64,000 bases of DNA, from contig CAVSLS010000041.1 in assembly GCA_963728845.1 (NCBI GenBank), forward strand, positions 62,001 through 126,000, read 5' to 3'. The notes under the pieces were generated by a model. The model made no database searches. It had not been told where the DNA came from and saw nothing but the letters and a program-made list of their open reading frames with translations. This DNA comes from Bog-473 sp963728845 (lineage in GTDB: Bacteria > Actinomycetota > Acidimicrobiia > Acidimicrobiales > RAAP-2). Below, in pieces: positions 55,437-63,124 of the stretch (the stretch's first letter is position 1; every line of letters begins with the position of its first letter). A program made the position numbers and the translations under genes.

Positions 55437-56726
55437 ATGAACGCTCGAGACCTGATCCTCGTCAGCGTCGACGACCACCTCGTCGAACCGCCGCACCTGT
55501 TCGAGGGCCGGCTCCCGGCCCGCTTCGCCGACGCGGCCCCGAAGGTCGAGCGGAAGCCCGACGGCTCCGACGTGTGGGTGTTCAACGGCTCCGTGATCCC
55601 CAACATCGGCTTGAACGCCGTCGCGGGGCGCCCCAAGGAGGAGTACGGCGTCGAGCCGACCGCCTTCGACGAGATGCGGCCCGGCTGCTACGACGTGCAC
55701 GAGCGGATCAAGGACATGAACGCGGGCGGGGTCCTGGGTTCGATGTGCTTCCCGTCGTTCCCCGGCTTCAGCGGCCGCCTGTTCGCCGCCTGCGAGGACA
55801 AGGACCTGGCCCTGGCCGTGCTGCAGGCGTACAACGACTGGCACATCGACGAGTGGTGCGGCGCTTACCCCGGGCGGTTCATCCCGATGGCGCTGCCGGT
55901 GCTGTGGGATCCCGAGCTGGCGGCCGCCGAGGTCCGACGCGTGGCGGCCAAGGGCTGCCACTCCATCACCTTCACCGAGAACCCGGCCACGCTCGGGTAC
56001 CCGAGCTTCCACGCGGACGCACTGGGACCCGCTGTGGAAGGCCGTGTGCGACGAGGGGGTCGTCGTGTCCATCCACCTGGGCTCGTCGGGCCAGCTGGCC
56101 GTGACGGCACCCGACGCGCCCGTCGACGTGATGATCACGCTGCAGCCGATGAACATCTGCCAGGCGGCGGCCGACCTGCTGTGGTCGCGGGTGCTCAAGG
56201 AGTTCCCGGACATCAGGTTCGCCCTCTCGGAGGGCGGCACCGGTTGGATCCCGTACTTCCTCGATCGCCTCGACCGCACCTACGACATGCACCACGCTGT
56301 GGACCGGGCCAGGACTTCGGGGACCGGCTACCGAGCGACGTCTTCCGGGAGCACTTCCTGACCTGCTTCATCGCCGATCCGGTCGGGCATCGAGCTGCGA
56401 CACCTGATCGGCCTCGACAACATCGCCTGGGAATGCGACTACCCGCACTCGGACTCTTCGTGGCCCGAGGCACCCGAGGAGCTGGCGCGGGTCGCCGCCG
56501 GCCGTGCCGGACGACGAGCTGGCCCGCATCACCTACGAGAACGCGTGCCGGTGGTACTCGTTCGACCCGTTTGCCCACCGCGGCACGCGAACGGTGCACG
56601 GTCGGAGCGCTCCGCGCCGAGGCGAAGGGGCACGACGTCGCCATCCATTCGTTCGACCACGGCCGCTTCGAGCGGAAGCAGAAGGGCGTCGACATGGGGG
56701 ACCTGGCCAAGCGGGCGACGGCCTGA
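55437..56726 (+). CDS. Amidohydrolase-2 family protein (several frameshifts)
   Basis: About 430 aa, paralogue of the gene at 43565. Pieces: ILVSVDDHLVEPPHLFEGRL (metal DxH), NDWHIDEWCGAYPGRFIPMA, then CDEGVVVSIHLGSSGQLAVT (His), LSEGGTGWIPYFLDRLDRTY, LPSDVFREHFLTCFIADPVG, NIAWECDYPHSDSSWPEAPE (last Asp), and the tail EAKGHDVAIHSFDHGRFERK. Indels near 56030, 56315, 56385, 56495 and 56610 are inferred. The ATG at 55437 is better spaced from GGGGAGGG than the ATG at 55431. All metal ligands are present, so the gene should be functional once corrected. Confidence 0.75.
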   Translation: MNARDLILVSVDDHLVEPPHLFEGRLPARFADAAPKVERKPDGSDVWVFNGSVIPNIGLNAVAGRPKEEYGVEPTAFDEMRPGCYDVHERIKDMNAGGVLGSMCFPSFPGFSGRLFAACEDKDLALAVLQAYNDWHIDEWCGAYPGRFIPMALPVLWDPELAAAEVRRVAAKGCHSITFTENPATLGYPSFHADALGPAVEGRVRRGGRRVHPPGLVGPAGRDGTRRARRRDDHAAADEHLPGGGRPAVVAGAQGVPGHQVRPLGGRHRLDPVLPRSPRPHLRHAPRCGPGQDFGDRLPSDVFREHFLTCFIADPVGHRAATPDRPRQHRLGMRLPALGLFVARGTRGAGAGRRRPCRTTSWPASPTRTRAGGTRSTRLPTAARERCTVGALRAEAKGHDVAIHSFDHGRFERKQKGVDMGDLAKRATA

Positions 56727-56741
56727 GCGCCCCGCTGGGCC

Positions 56742-57707
56742 TCAGGCCGCGTCGGATCTCATCCGGCTACGACGCCCACCGGCATAGAACTGCTTCGCCC
56801 ACTTCCTGAACTCGGTGATGGGCTTCTCACTGGGTGCCAGCGCCGGCGAAGATTGATAGCGCTTGTGCTCCCAGATCGGGATGTCCTGGTCGAACTGGCG
56901 CTCGACCTCGGCACCGAAGGCGATCCCGATCTTTGCCGCCATCTCGTCTCCTGCCTTGTGGTACATCGTGAAGCGCACGTCGACGAGGTCACGTTCGATC
57001 GGTGTGGTCGCCGAGATCAGCGTCACCGTTCCCATCAAGGTGAAATGGATGACGCCCATGCCCGGCCCGTAACTGTTCGACTCGATCTGGCCCTCGAACT
57101 CGCCCCGGGGCGTTTGAAAGGACTGGCTGCTGCGCACTCGGCGGTAGGGACCCTCGATGTGGAGCTCGCCGACTTCGCCGACTTGGCTCAAACCGTGCAC
57201 CGAACGAAAGTGCGACATGTCGACGGAGTTCTCCGCCAGCTCCTGCCATCCGGTGTGCACCCGCCGGTTGAAGCGCTGGCACTCGACGGGCTTCTCGGGC
57301 AGGGCATGAGGGACCTCCCACGACGGCGCGACAGCCGGGTCGGGGTGATACCAGGCGAGCAGGTGCCCGTTGCGTTCTGTCGTCTCGTACGTGCGCAACC
57401 TCGCCTTCCGGTTCGGCCGGTCGGCAGAGGGAATGTCGACGTTGCGCCCAGCGGCGTCGTACGACCATTCGTGGAAGGGGCAGATGAGACAGCCGTCCTT
57501 TACCCTCCCGCCGTACCCGAGGTGGGCGCCCAGGTGTGGGCACCAGGCGTCGGCCAGGTGACGATGTCCGTCGCCGTCCCGCCACAGCACGAGCTCCTCA
57601 CCGAACGCCTGCAGCGGGCTGACCTCGGCCGTGGGAAGTTCGTCGGTCCGCCCCAGGGAGAACCACCCGTAGGGAACCGGGAAAGGAAAAGGGGGTCGTC
57701 CGGTCAT
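56742..57707 (-). CDS. Rieske non-haem iron oxygenase, alpha subunit
   Basis: Intact 321-aa oxygenase. Rieske ligands: ADAWCPHLGAHLG (CxH) and GCLICPFHEWSYD (CxxH). Mononuclear iron site: ENSVDMSHFRSVHG (DxxHxxxxH). FPVPYGWFSLGRTDELPTAE at the N-terminus and IPIWEHKRYQSSPALAPSEK near the C-terminus parallel the oxygenase at 32718, to which it is a divergent paralogue. The ATG at 57707 has AAGGAG. No ferredoxin or reductase gene is nearby, so electrons must come from a partner encoded elsewhere. An AT-rich imperfect palindrome lies upstream. Likely hydroxylates a ring in the degraded compound. Confidence 0.9.
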   Translation of the reverse strand: MTGRPPFPFPVPYGWFSLGRTDELPTAEVSPLQAFGEELVLWRDGDGHRHLADAWCPHLGAHLGYGGRVKDGCLICPFHEWSYDAAGRNVDIPSADRPNRKARLRTYETTERNGHLLAWYHPDPAVAPSWEVPHALPEKPVECQRFNRRVHTGWQELAENSVDMSHFRSVHGLSQVGEVGELHIEGPYRRVRSSQSFQTPRGEFEGQIESNSYGPGMGVIHFTLMGTVTLISATTPIERDLVDVRFTMYHKAGDEMAAKIGIAFGAEVERQFDQDIPIWEHKRYQSSPALAPSEKPITEFRKWAKQFYAGGRRSRMRSDAA

Positions 57708-57760
57708 GGGTCTCCTTCGGCCGCGCTCGGGCTTGCCGTGCGGCGCTCTTGCGTACGTTC

Positions 57761-57782
57761 AAATCTTGTATATAACATATTT
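57761..57782. promoter_or_regulatory. AT-rich imperfect palindrome upstream of Rieske gene
   Basis: A 22-bp stretch with ends AAAT and ATTT around TATAT; 14 of 22 positions match its own reverse complement. It is the only AT-rich island in the divergent region between the Rieske gene and the transport operon, and offers TATGTT/TATATA-like -10 sequences on the minus strand. Confidence 0.4.
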
Positions 57783-57926
57783 GATCGCAAGTTCCGGGGG
57801 GTACAAGCAGCCGAGGGTCCGTACCGTGCATCCTCTCGGCTCGCCTCGCCTCCGCGGGCCGATCCCCGCCTCGGTCGGGGTGCTGATTGAATGACCCGAT
57901 CGCAAAATTGCTCCGGGAGGGTAGAG

Positions 57927-59323
57927 ATGCTCCGCAAAGGACTAGCCGAACTTCGACGGTCGGCGCTGCCACTGTTGATGGCGACGTCATGGTCACCGGG
58001 ACGTACGTGGCGATTTCGTCGACGACGGCGGCCGCGGCGGCGTCGGCCAGTCGGACGCTCTCGTCGAGCGTCGCCACCAACGGCGTCTGGCCCGGGGTCG
58101 GCAAGATCTGCGAGCCGGGACCCGGCGGTGCCTCCTCGGTGCGCGGCGTGGGATCCAAGACCATCAACATCGCCGTGTTCAACGATGCCGCCAACACCGT
58201 TGAGCCGGGTCTGGAGGCCGAGTTCCCCCAGCAGGCCCAGGCCTTCGCCGACTGGTGCAACGCCTCGGGTGGCATCAACGGTCGCCACATCGTCATCGAC
58301 AACCGCGACGCCGCGCTGTTCAACGCGGCGCAGCAGGCAACCGCGGCCTGCCAGAGCGACTTCATGGCGGTCGGCGGCGGCATGGCCCTCGACCAGCCCT
58401 CGGTCCCGATCCGCGAGAAGTGCGGGCTGGGACAGATCAGCGGCTACGTCGTCTCGAACGCCTCCGATCTGGCCTCCGACCAAGTCGACCCGAGCGGCAT
58501 CAACACGGACTCGGTGACCTCGGGCTGGTTCGGGGCGCTGGCCAAGGCCTACCCGCAGGCGGTCAAGAAGGCCGGTATGGGTGGGGGCGACACCCCCTCG
58601 ATCCTCCAGCCCGAAACGAAGTACGAGTTCGGCGCCGAGGCTCAGGGCTGGCACGTCGTCGACTTCCTCGAGCCCCCGGTCACGGTGGAGAACTGGGCGC
58701 CCTACGTCGAGGACTACCAGAGCAAGGGGGCCGAGGCCCTGTGGCCCGCCGACACCGCCGACTTCACCCCCTTCGCCCAGGCGATGACGACTGCCGGCTA
58801 CCACCCCGCCTTCATCGCGCTCGGGACGCAGTTCGCCAACTCCATGACGCAGCACGCCGTGGCCGCGAACCCCAGTCTGCCCCCGGTCTACGTCGAGACG
58901 TCGTGGTGGCCACTCGCGTTGGCCTCGCAGAACCCCTCGACCGAGCAGCTCGTGAACACCATGCACACCTACGCCAAGGGCGACACCGTCGACTTCGACG
59001 ACGAGGAGGGGGCCGAGGCGTGGCTCCTGTGGGCCAAGGCGGCCTCGGCCTGCGGCGCCAGCCTCACGGTGACGTGCGTCCTGAACCACGCGGCAGCCGT
59101 GAAGAACTGGGACGCCGGAGGCATTGAGGCACCCATTGCCAGCTTGGCGCTCTCCAACGAGAACCCCCAGCCGTCGCCGTGCTTCGTCCTCCTGAAGGTC
59201 GAAGCCAAGGGGATCGTCTACGACAAGGCGATCACCCAGCCCACGCAGTCCATCTGGAACTGCAACCCCAAGAACGTCGTCCACCTGACCGCGCAACAGC
59301 AGCAACAAATCAACTCCTTGTGA
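57927..59323 (+). CDS. ABC-type substrate-binding protein (LIV/HAAT family; frameshift in signal peptide)
   Basis: Exported binding protein of about 465 aa, first gene of an importer operon. The signal peptide starts MLRKGLAELRRSALPLLMAT; one missing base near 57988 separates it from VMVTGTYVAISSTTAAAA, as alignment with the paralogue at 11964 shows. The mature protein has WPGVGKICEPGPGG, INIAVFNDAANTVEPGLEAE, WCNASGGINGRHIVIDNRDA, GQISGYVVSNASDLAS and the tail NPKNVVHLTAQQQ. The ATG at 57927 has GGGAGG upstream. With the permease and two ATPases downstream it would import an acidic or amino-acid-like organic compound; its ligand is unknown. Confidence 0.83.
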
Positions 59324-59409
59324 GCATGGGTCCGGCGGGCCGCGGGGGTGGGTGCAAATTGCCTAGTCTTGCCCGAGCAGGCGACTGACCATTCTGCCGG
59401 GGGACGGCC

Positions 59410-61581
59410 GTGCATGACTTCATCATCTTCACCATCGGCGGCCTGGCGGCGGCGGGCATCTACGCGATAACGGCGAGCGGCCTCACCCTCACCTACACGA
59501 CGACCGGGATCTTCAATTGGGCGCACGGCGCTATCGGCATGGTCTGCGCCTTCGCCTACTGGCAGATGAGCATCGGCTGGGGCTGGCCGACGCTCGTCTC
59601 CCTGCTCGTCTGTCTCTTCGTGTTGGCGCCGGCCATCGGCATCGCGATCGAAGCGGCGGTGATGCGCCGGCTCGAAGGCGTCTCGGAGGCCTCCAAATTG
59701 GTCGTCACGCTGGCCATCGCGCTCATGCTCTTGGGCGTCGCGCAATGGATCTGGGACCCTACGACCTATCGGGCGCTGCCCCCCCTCTTCAACAATGACA
59801 CCTTGGTCCTGGGGTCGATCAGGATCTCGTACAACGACGTGACCGTCTTGATCCTGGCCCTCGTCGTCGCCATCGGGCTGCGGCTGTTCCTGTACCGCAC
59901 CCGGATTGGTGTCACCATGCGGGCCAGCGTCGACGACCGGAACCTCACCTCGCTCAACGGGTCGAGTGCCATCGCCAATGCCCGCAATGCCTGGATCATC
60001 GGTTCCATCCTGGCCGCACTGGCGGGGATCCTCATCGCGCCCACCCTCACCCTGTCCGCCTCCGCACTGACGCTGCTCATCGTCAACGCCTACGCCGCGT
60101 CGGTCATCGGGCGCCTGCGCTCCATTCCGATGACCTTCGTGGGTGCCATCATCTTGGGCCTCTCCATCGCGTACTCGGTGGCCTATCTGCCCCAGAATCC
60201 CTACATCCAGGGGTTCGAGAACGCGGTGCCAGCGATCATCCTCTTCGTCGCCCTCTTGGTCCTTCCTCAGTCGCGCCTGCGCGGGCACCGGCAACTTCGG
60301 AGCCGCGAGCTCGCCTTCCGCCCCACGTGGCGCGGCACCGGCCTGTTCAGCGCGGGCACGATCCTCGCCGCCGTCTTCTTGGCCACCACCGTCTCGACAG
60401 CCGACCTGTTCAGCCTCAATCGCATGTGGGGGCTGGCGATTGTCGGGCTCTCGGTCATCCCCATCGTCGGTTACGCCGGGCGCCTCTCGTTGTGCCAGAT
60501 GACCTTCGCCGGCATCGGCGCCACCATGGTGGGGCATCTGGGTGCCCAGGGGAACCCCCTCTCATTGCTGGCGGCGGCCGGGGTGTGCGCGGTGGTCGGC
60601 GTCATCGTCGCCATCCCCGCCTTGCGACTTTCGGGCATCTACTTCGCGCTGGCCACTGCAGCATTCGCCATCACCATGGACAACTGGGTGTTCGTGCTCC
60701 CATCCTTCAACCTCTTCGGGCATCCCTATGCGCCCTTCGGCTCGGGGTCGCTCGTCTTCGCTCCGTTCCAGGTCGGTTCACTTGCGCTCAACTCCAAGAC
60801 GTCGCAGTTCATCGCGGGGGCGGTGGCCTTCATCATCCTGGTCGTGCTCGTCGTCGCCCTGCGACGATCGGAGTTCGGGCAGCGCCTTCTGGCCATGAAG
60901 GACAGCCCCGCCGCGTGTGCCACGCTGGGCATGAACGGCCGGGCGTCGCTCATCGGCGTGTTCGCCTTCTCGGCCGCCCTGGCGGGGGTCGGCGGCGGCA
61001 TCTACGGGATGTCCCTCGGCAGCGCGGCGCCCGACGTCTTCCAGTTCTTCAGCGGGCTCTCCGTGCTCTTGGTGATGGTCATCATGGGGATCACCTCGTT
61101 CGGTGCGGCCGGGTTGAACGGCCTCTACCAGGGATCACCGCTCTTCACCAACCTCTTCCCTTCGCTCACCCAGTTGCCGCTGCTCCTCGTCGGCCTCGGC
61201 GGCGTCGGGGTGGGGACCACGCCCAATGGGACCATCCCGGGCAGCATCCGCCCGGTCTATCAATCGGTGGCGCGACGCCGCTGGCTGGTGGCCCTGATCG
61301 TGGTGGTCGTCGGTGCCGCCTGGGCGCTCCGGCTGGGCGGGGCGATCGGCAACTGGACAATGACGATCATCTTGCTCGTCGACCTCGCGCTGTTCCCGGT
61401 CCCGGCCTACGTCGCCGACTACCGGGCGAGGATCGCGCCGCCCGCGTTCGGCCTTCCCGAGCGCCGGTCCAAGGACAAGAGGGACGCCTGGTTCGCCGAG
61501 GCGGTGTCCGACGATGGTCCCGTCGGCACGGCCGACGCGCTCGCCGCGCTCTCGGGGGCAGGAGGCGCCAGTGGGGCTTGA
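59410..61581 (+). CDS. Fused LivH-LivM-type branched-chain ABC permease
   Basis: A 723-aa membrane protein joining both permease halves. The LivH-like part (about 1-290) has GIYAITASGLTLTYTTTGIF, NWAHGAIGMVCAFAYW, GVTMRASVDDRNLTSLNGSS. The LivM-like part (about 315-650) has IVGYAGRLSLCQMTFAGIGA, IPALRLSGIYFALATAAFAI, FGQRLLAMKDSPAACATLGM (EAA-type cytoplasmic loop) and GVGGGIYGMSLGSAAPDVFQ. Around 14-18 hydrophobic segments are apparent, and a cytosolic tail of about 60 aa follows. The GTG start is 86 bases after the binding protein. Fusion guarantees a 1:1 permease pair. The family transports amino acids, amides or aromatic/dicarboxylic acids. Confidence 0.9.
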   Translation: MHDFIIFTIGGLAAAGIYAITASGLTLTYTTTGIFNWAHGAIGMVCAFAYWQMSIGWGWPTLVSLLVCLFVLAPAIGIAIEAAVMRRLEGVSEASKLVVTLAIALMLLGVAQWIWDPTTYRALPPLFNNDTLVLGSIRISYNDVTVLILALVVAIGLRLFLYRTRIGVTMRASVDDRNLTSLNGSSAIANARNAWIIGSILAALAGILIAPTLTLSASALTLLIVNAYAASVIGRLRSIPMTFVGAIILGLSIAYSVAYLPQNPYIQGFENAVPAIILFVALLVLPQSRLRGHRQLRSRELAFRPTWRGTGLFSAGTILAAVFLATTVSTADLFSLNRMWGLAIVGLSVIPIVGYAGRLSLCQMTFAGIGATMVGHLGAQGNPLSLLAAAGVCAVVGVIVAIPALRLSGIYFALATAAFAITMDNWVFVLPSFNLFGHPYAPFGSGSLVFAPFQVGSLALNSKTSQFIAGAVAFIILVVLVVALRRSEFGQRLLAMKDSPAACATLGMNGRASLIGVFAFSAALAGVGGGIYGMSLGSAAPDVFQFFSGLSVLLVMVIMGITSFGAAGLNGLYQGSPLFTNLFPSLTQLPLLLVGLGGVGVGTTPNGTIPGSIRPVYQSVARRRWLVALIVVVVGAAWALRLGGAIGNWTMTIILLVDLALFPVPAYVADYRARIAPPAFGLPERRSKDKRDAWFAEAVSDDGPVGTADALAALSGAGGASGA

Positions 61582-62317
61582 AATCCAAGAGATCTCGGTT
61601 CGCTTCGGGGGACTGGCCGCGCTGTCCGAGGTGTCGCTCAGCGCTGCCGATGGTGCGATCACCGGATTGATCGGGCCGAACGGGGCCGGCAAGACGACCT
61701 TGTTCAACGTGGTGACGGGGATGCAGCGCCCCAATGCGGGAACCGTGCGCCTCGACGGTCGGGACTTGCGCGGACTCTCGTCCTATCGCCGGGCCCGGCT
61801 CGGGCTGGGCCGCACGTTCCAACGACTGGAGCTCTTCGGGACCCTGACCGTCGCCGAGAACATCGGGGTCGCCGCATCCATCGCGCAGCGGGGGGTTGTG
61901 AAGGCCAGGTCCAGAGCGATCCAGGAGAGCCGCGAGGAGCTGCTGGACCGGCTGGGACTGGCGCCCGTCGCCAACGACCGAGCCGACACCCTGCCGACGG
62001 GGACCGGTCGCCTCGTCGAGCTGGCGCGCGCCCTTGCCACCAGACCCAAGGTTCTCCTCCTCGACGAACCGGCGGCGGGCCAGGACACGGACGAAACCGA
62101 GCGCTTCTCGGAGGTCCTGCGGAACCTGGCGAACGACGGACTCGCCATCCTGCTGGTCGAACACGACATGGAACTGGTGATGAACGTCTGCCACACCGTC
62201 GTGGTCCTCGACTACGGCCGCATCATCTGCACCGGCACGCCGGCGGAGGTGCGGGCCGACCCCGAGGTCCAGGCCGCGTATCTCGGCACGGTATCGGCGG
62301 CTGCGGCCGATGCCTGA
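61571..62317 (+). CDS. LivG-type ABC transporter ATPase
   Basis: Cytoplasmic ATPase of 248 aa. Walker A GLIGPNGAGKTTLFNVVTG, Q-loop region GLGRTFQRLELFGTLTVAEN, Walker B KVLLLDEPAAGQDTDETERF, and the H-loop in LLVEHDMELVMNVC. The ABC signature is altered: TLPTGTGRLVELARALA in place of the usual LSGGQ or LivG YGQQR form, so this ATPase site may be weakened. The GTG at 61571 lies inside the permease end, and the tail AAYLGTV is typical for LivG. Overlaps LivF by eight bases. Confidence 0.9.
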   Translation: MGLEIQEISVRFGGLAALSEVSLSAADGAITGLIGPNGAGKTTLFNVVTGMQRPNAGTVRLDGRDLRGLSSYRRARLGLGRTFQRLELFGTLTVAENIGVAASIAQRGVVKARSRAIQESREELLDRLGLAPVANDRADTLPTGTGRLVELARALATRPKVLLLDEPAAGQDTDETERFSEVLRNLANDGLAILLVEHDMELVMNVCHTVVVLDYGRIICTGTPAEVRADPEVQAAYLGTVSAAAADA

Positions 62318-63086
62318 ATCCCTCTTGGAGTTCCGTGGCGTGCGGGCGGCCTACGAGGAAGTCGAGGTGATCCACGGGATCGACGTGTCCTTCGAAGAGG
62401 GCGTCGTCACCGCTGTCCTCGGGGCAAACGGTGCCGGAAAGTCGACCCTCCTCGCGTTGGCGGCCGGCATCATGGGGCCGAGCGAGGGTGAGGTCCGCTT
62501 CGCCGGTGAGAAGGTGCGCGTGGGATCGACGTCTTCGTTGGCCCGCCGGGGACTCTGCCTGATTCCCGAGGGCCGTGGCGTGTTCCCGAACTTGACCGTG
62601 CGGGAGAACCTCTGGGTCATGACGCACAGCGGTTCGGGGCGACGACACGTCGAGCGTTGCGCGTTCGAACGGTTCCCGCGCCTGGCTGATCGCCGCGACC
62701 AGCCGGCCGGCACGCTGTCGGGCGGCGAGCAGCAGATGCTGGCGTTGGCCCGCGCCGTGGCGACAAGCCCGCGGTTGCTCATGCTCGACGAGCTCTCGAT
62801 GGGGCTGGCGCCCATCGTCGTCGACGAGCTCTACAACCATGTCGTCCGGCTGGCGGAGGAGGGCATCACCGTCGTGGTGGTGGAGCAATTCGCACGCACG
62901 GCGCTGTCGGTTGCCGCCTCGGCCATGGTGATGGCGAACGGCAGGATCGTCCAGACCGGAGAGGCACGCGACGTGGAATCGGTGCTCCACTCTGCCTACC
63001 TCGGACCCGTGCAGCCGGCGGAGGCGGGTGCGCCTGCACACAACGGGACGTCAGATCACTCCGACCCGGGTTCGGGAGCGGCCTAG
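62310..63086 (+). CDS. LivF-type ABC transporter ATPase
   Basis: Cytoplasmic ATPase of 258 aa. Walker A VLGANGAGKSTLLALAAGI, Q-loop region LCLIPEGRGVFPNLTVRENL, a consensus signature GTLSGGEQQMLALARAVA, Walker B RLLMLDELSMGLAPIVVDEL, and VVVVEQFARTAL where the family has the H/Q switch. It pairs with LivG, whose signature is degenerate, so only one composite site may be fully competent. The ATG at 62310 overlaps LivG. The C-terminal tail beyond AYLGPV is a short acidic/Gly extension. Last gene of the importer operon, converging with a thiolase. Confidence 0.9.
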   Translation: MPESLLEFRGVRAAYEEVEVIHGIDVSFEEGVVTAVLGANGAGKSTLLALAAGIMGPSEGEVRFAGEKVRVGSTSSLARRGLCLIPEGRGVFPNLTVRENLWVMTHSGSGRRHVERCAFERFPRLADRRDQPAGTLSGGEQQMLALARAVATSPRLLMLDELSMGLAPIVVDELYNHVVRLAEEGITVVVVEQFARTALSVAASAMVMANGRIVQTGEARDVESVLHSAYLGPVQPAEAGAPAHNGTSDHSDPGSGAA

Positions 63087-63094
63087 AAGTCTGC

Positions 63095-63124
63095 CGGGCT
63101 CGGACCGATGTTCAGGAGCCCGGA
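63095..63124. terminator. Hairpin between convergent LivF and thiolase genes
   Basis: CCGGGCTC at 63095-63102 pairs with GAGCCCGG at 63117-63124 across a 14-base loop. It lies just past the LivF stop and covers the end of the convergent thiolase gene, where a bidirectional terminator would be expected. There is no T-tract. Confidence 0.4.

Noticed and set aside
57704..59308. Long minus-strand frame of over 500 codons
   Set aside because: Antisense to the binding-protein gene; repetitive Val/Gly/Arg composition, no family motifs. The same explanation fits long antisense frames at 15716-17005, 32888-34465, 41376-42851 and 43355-44914.
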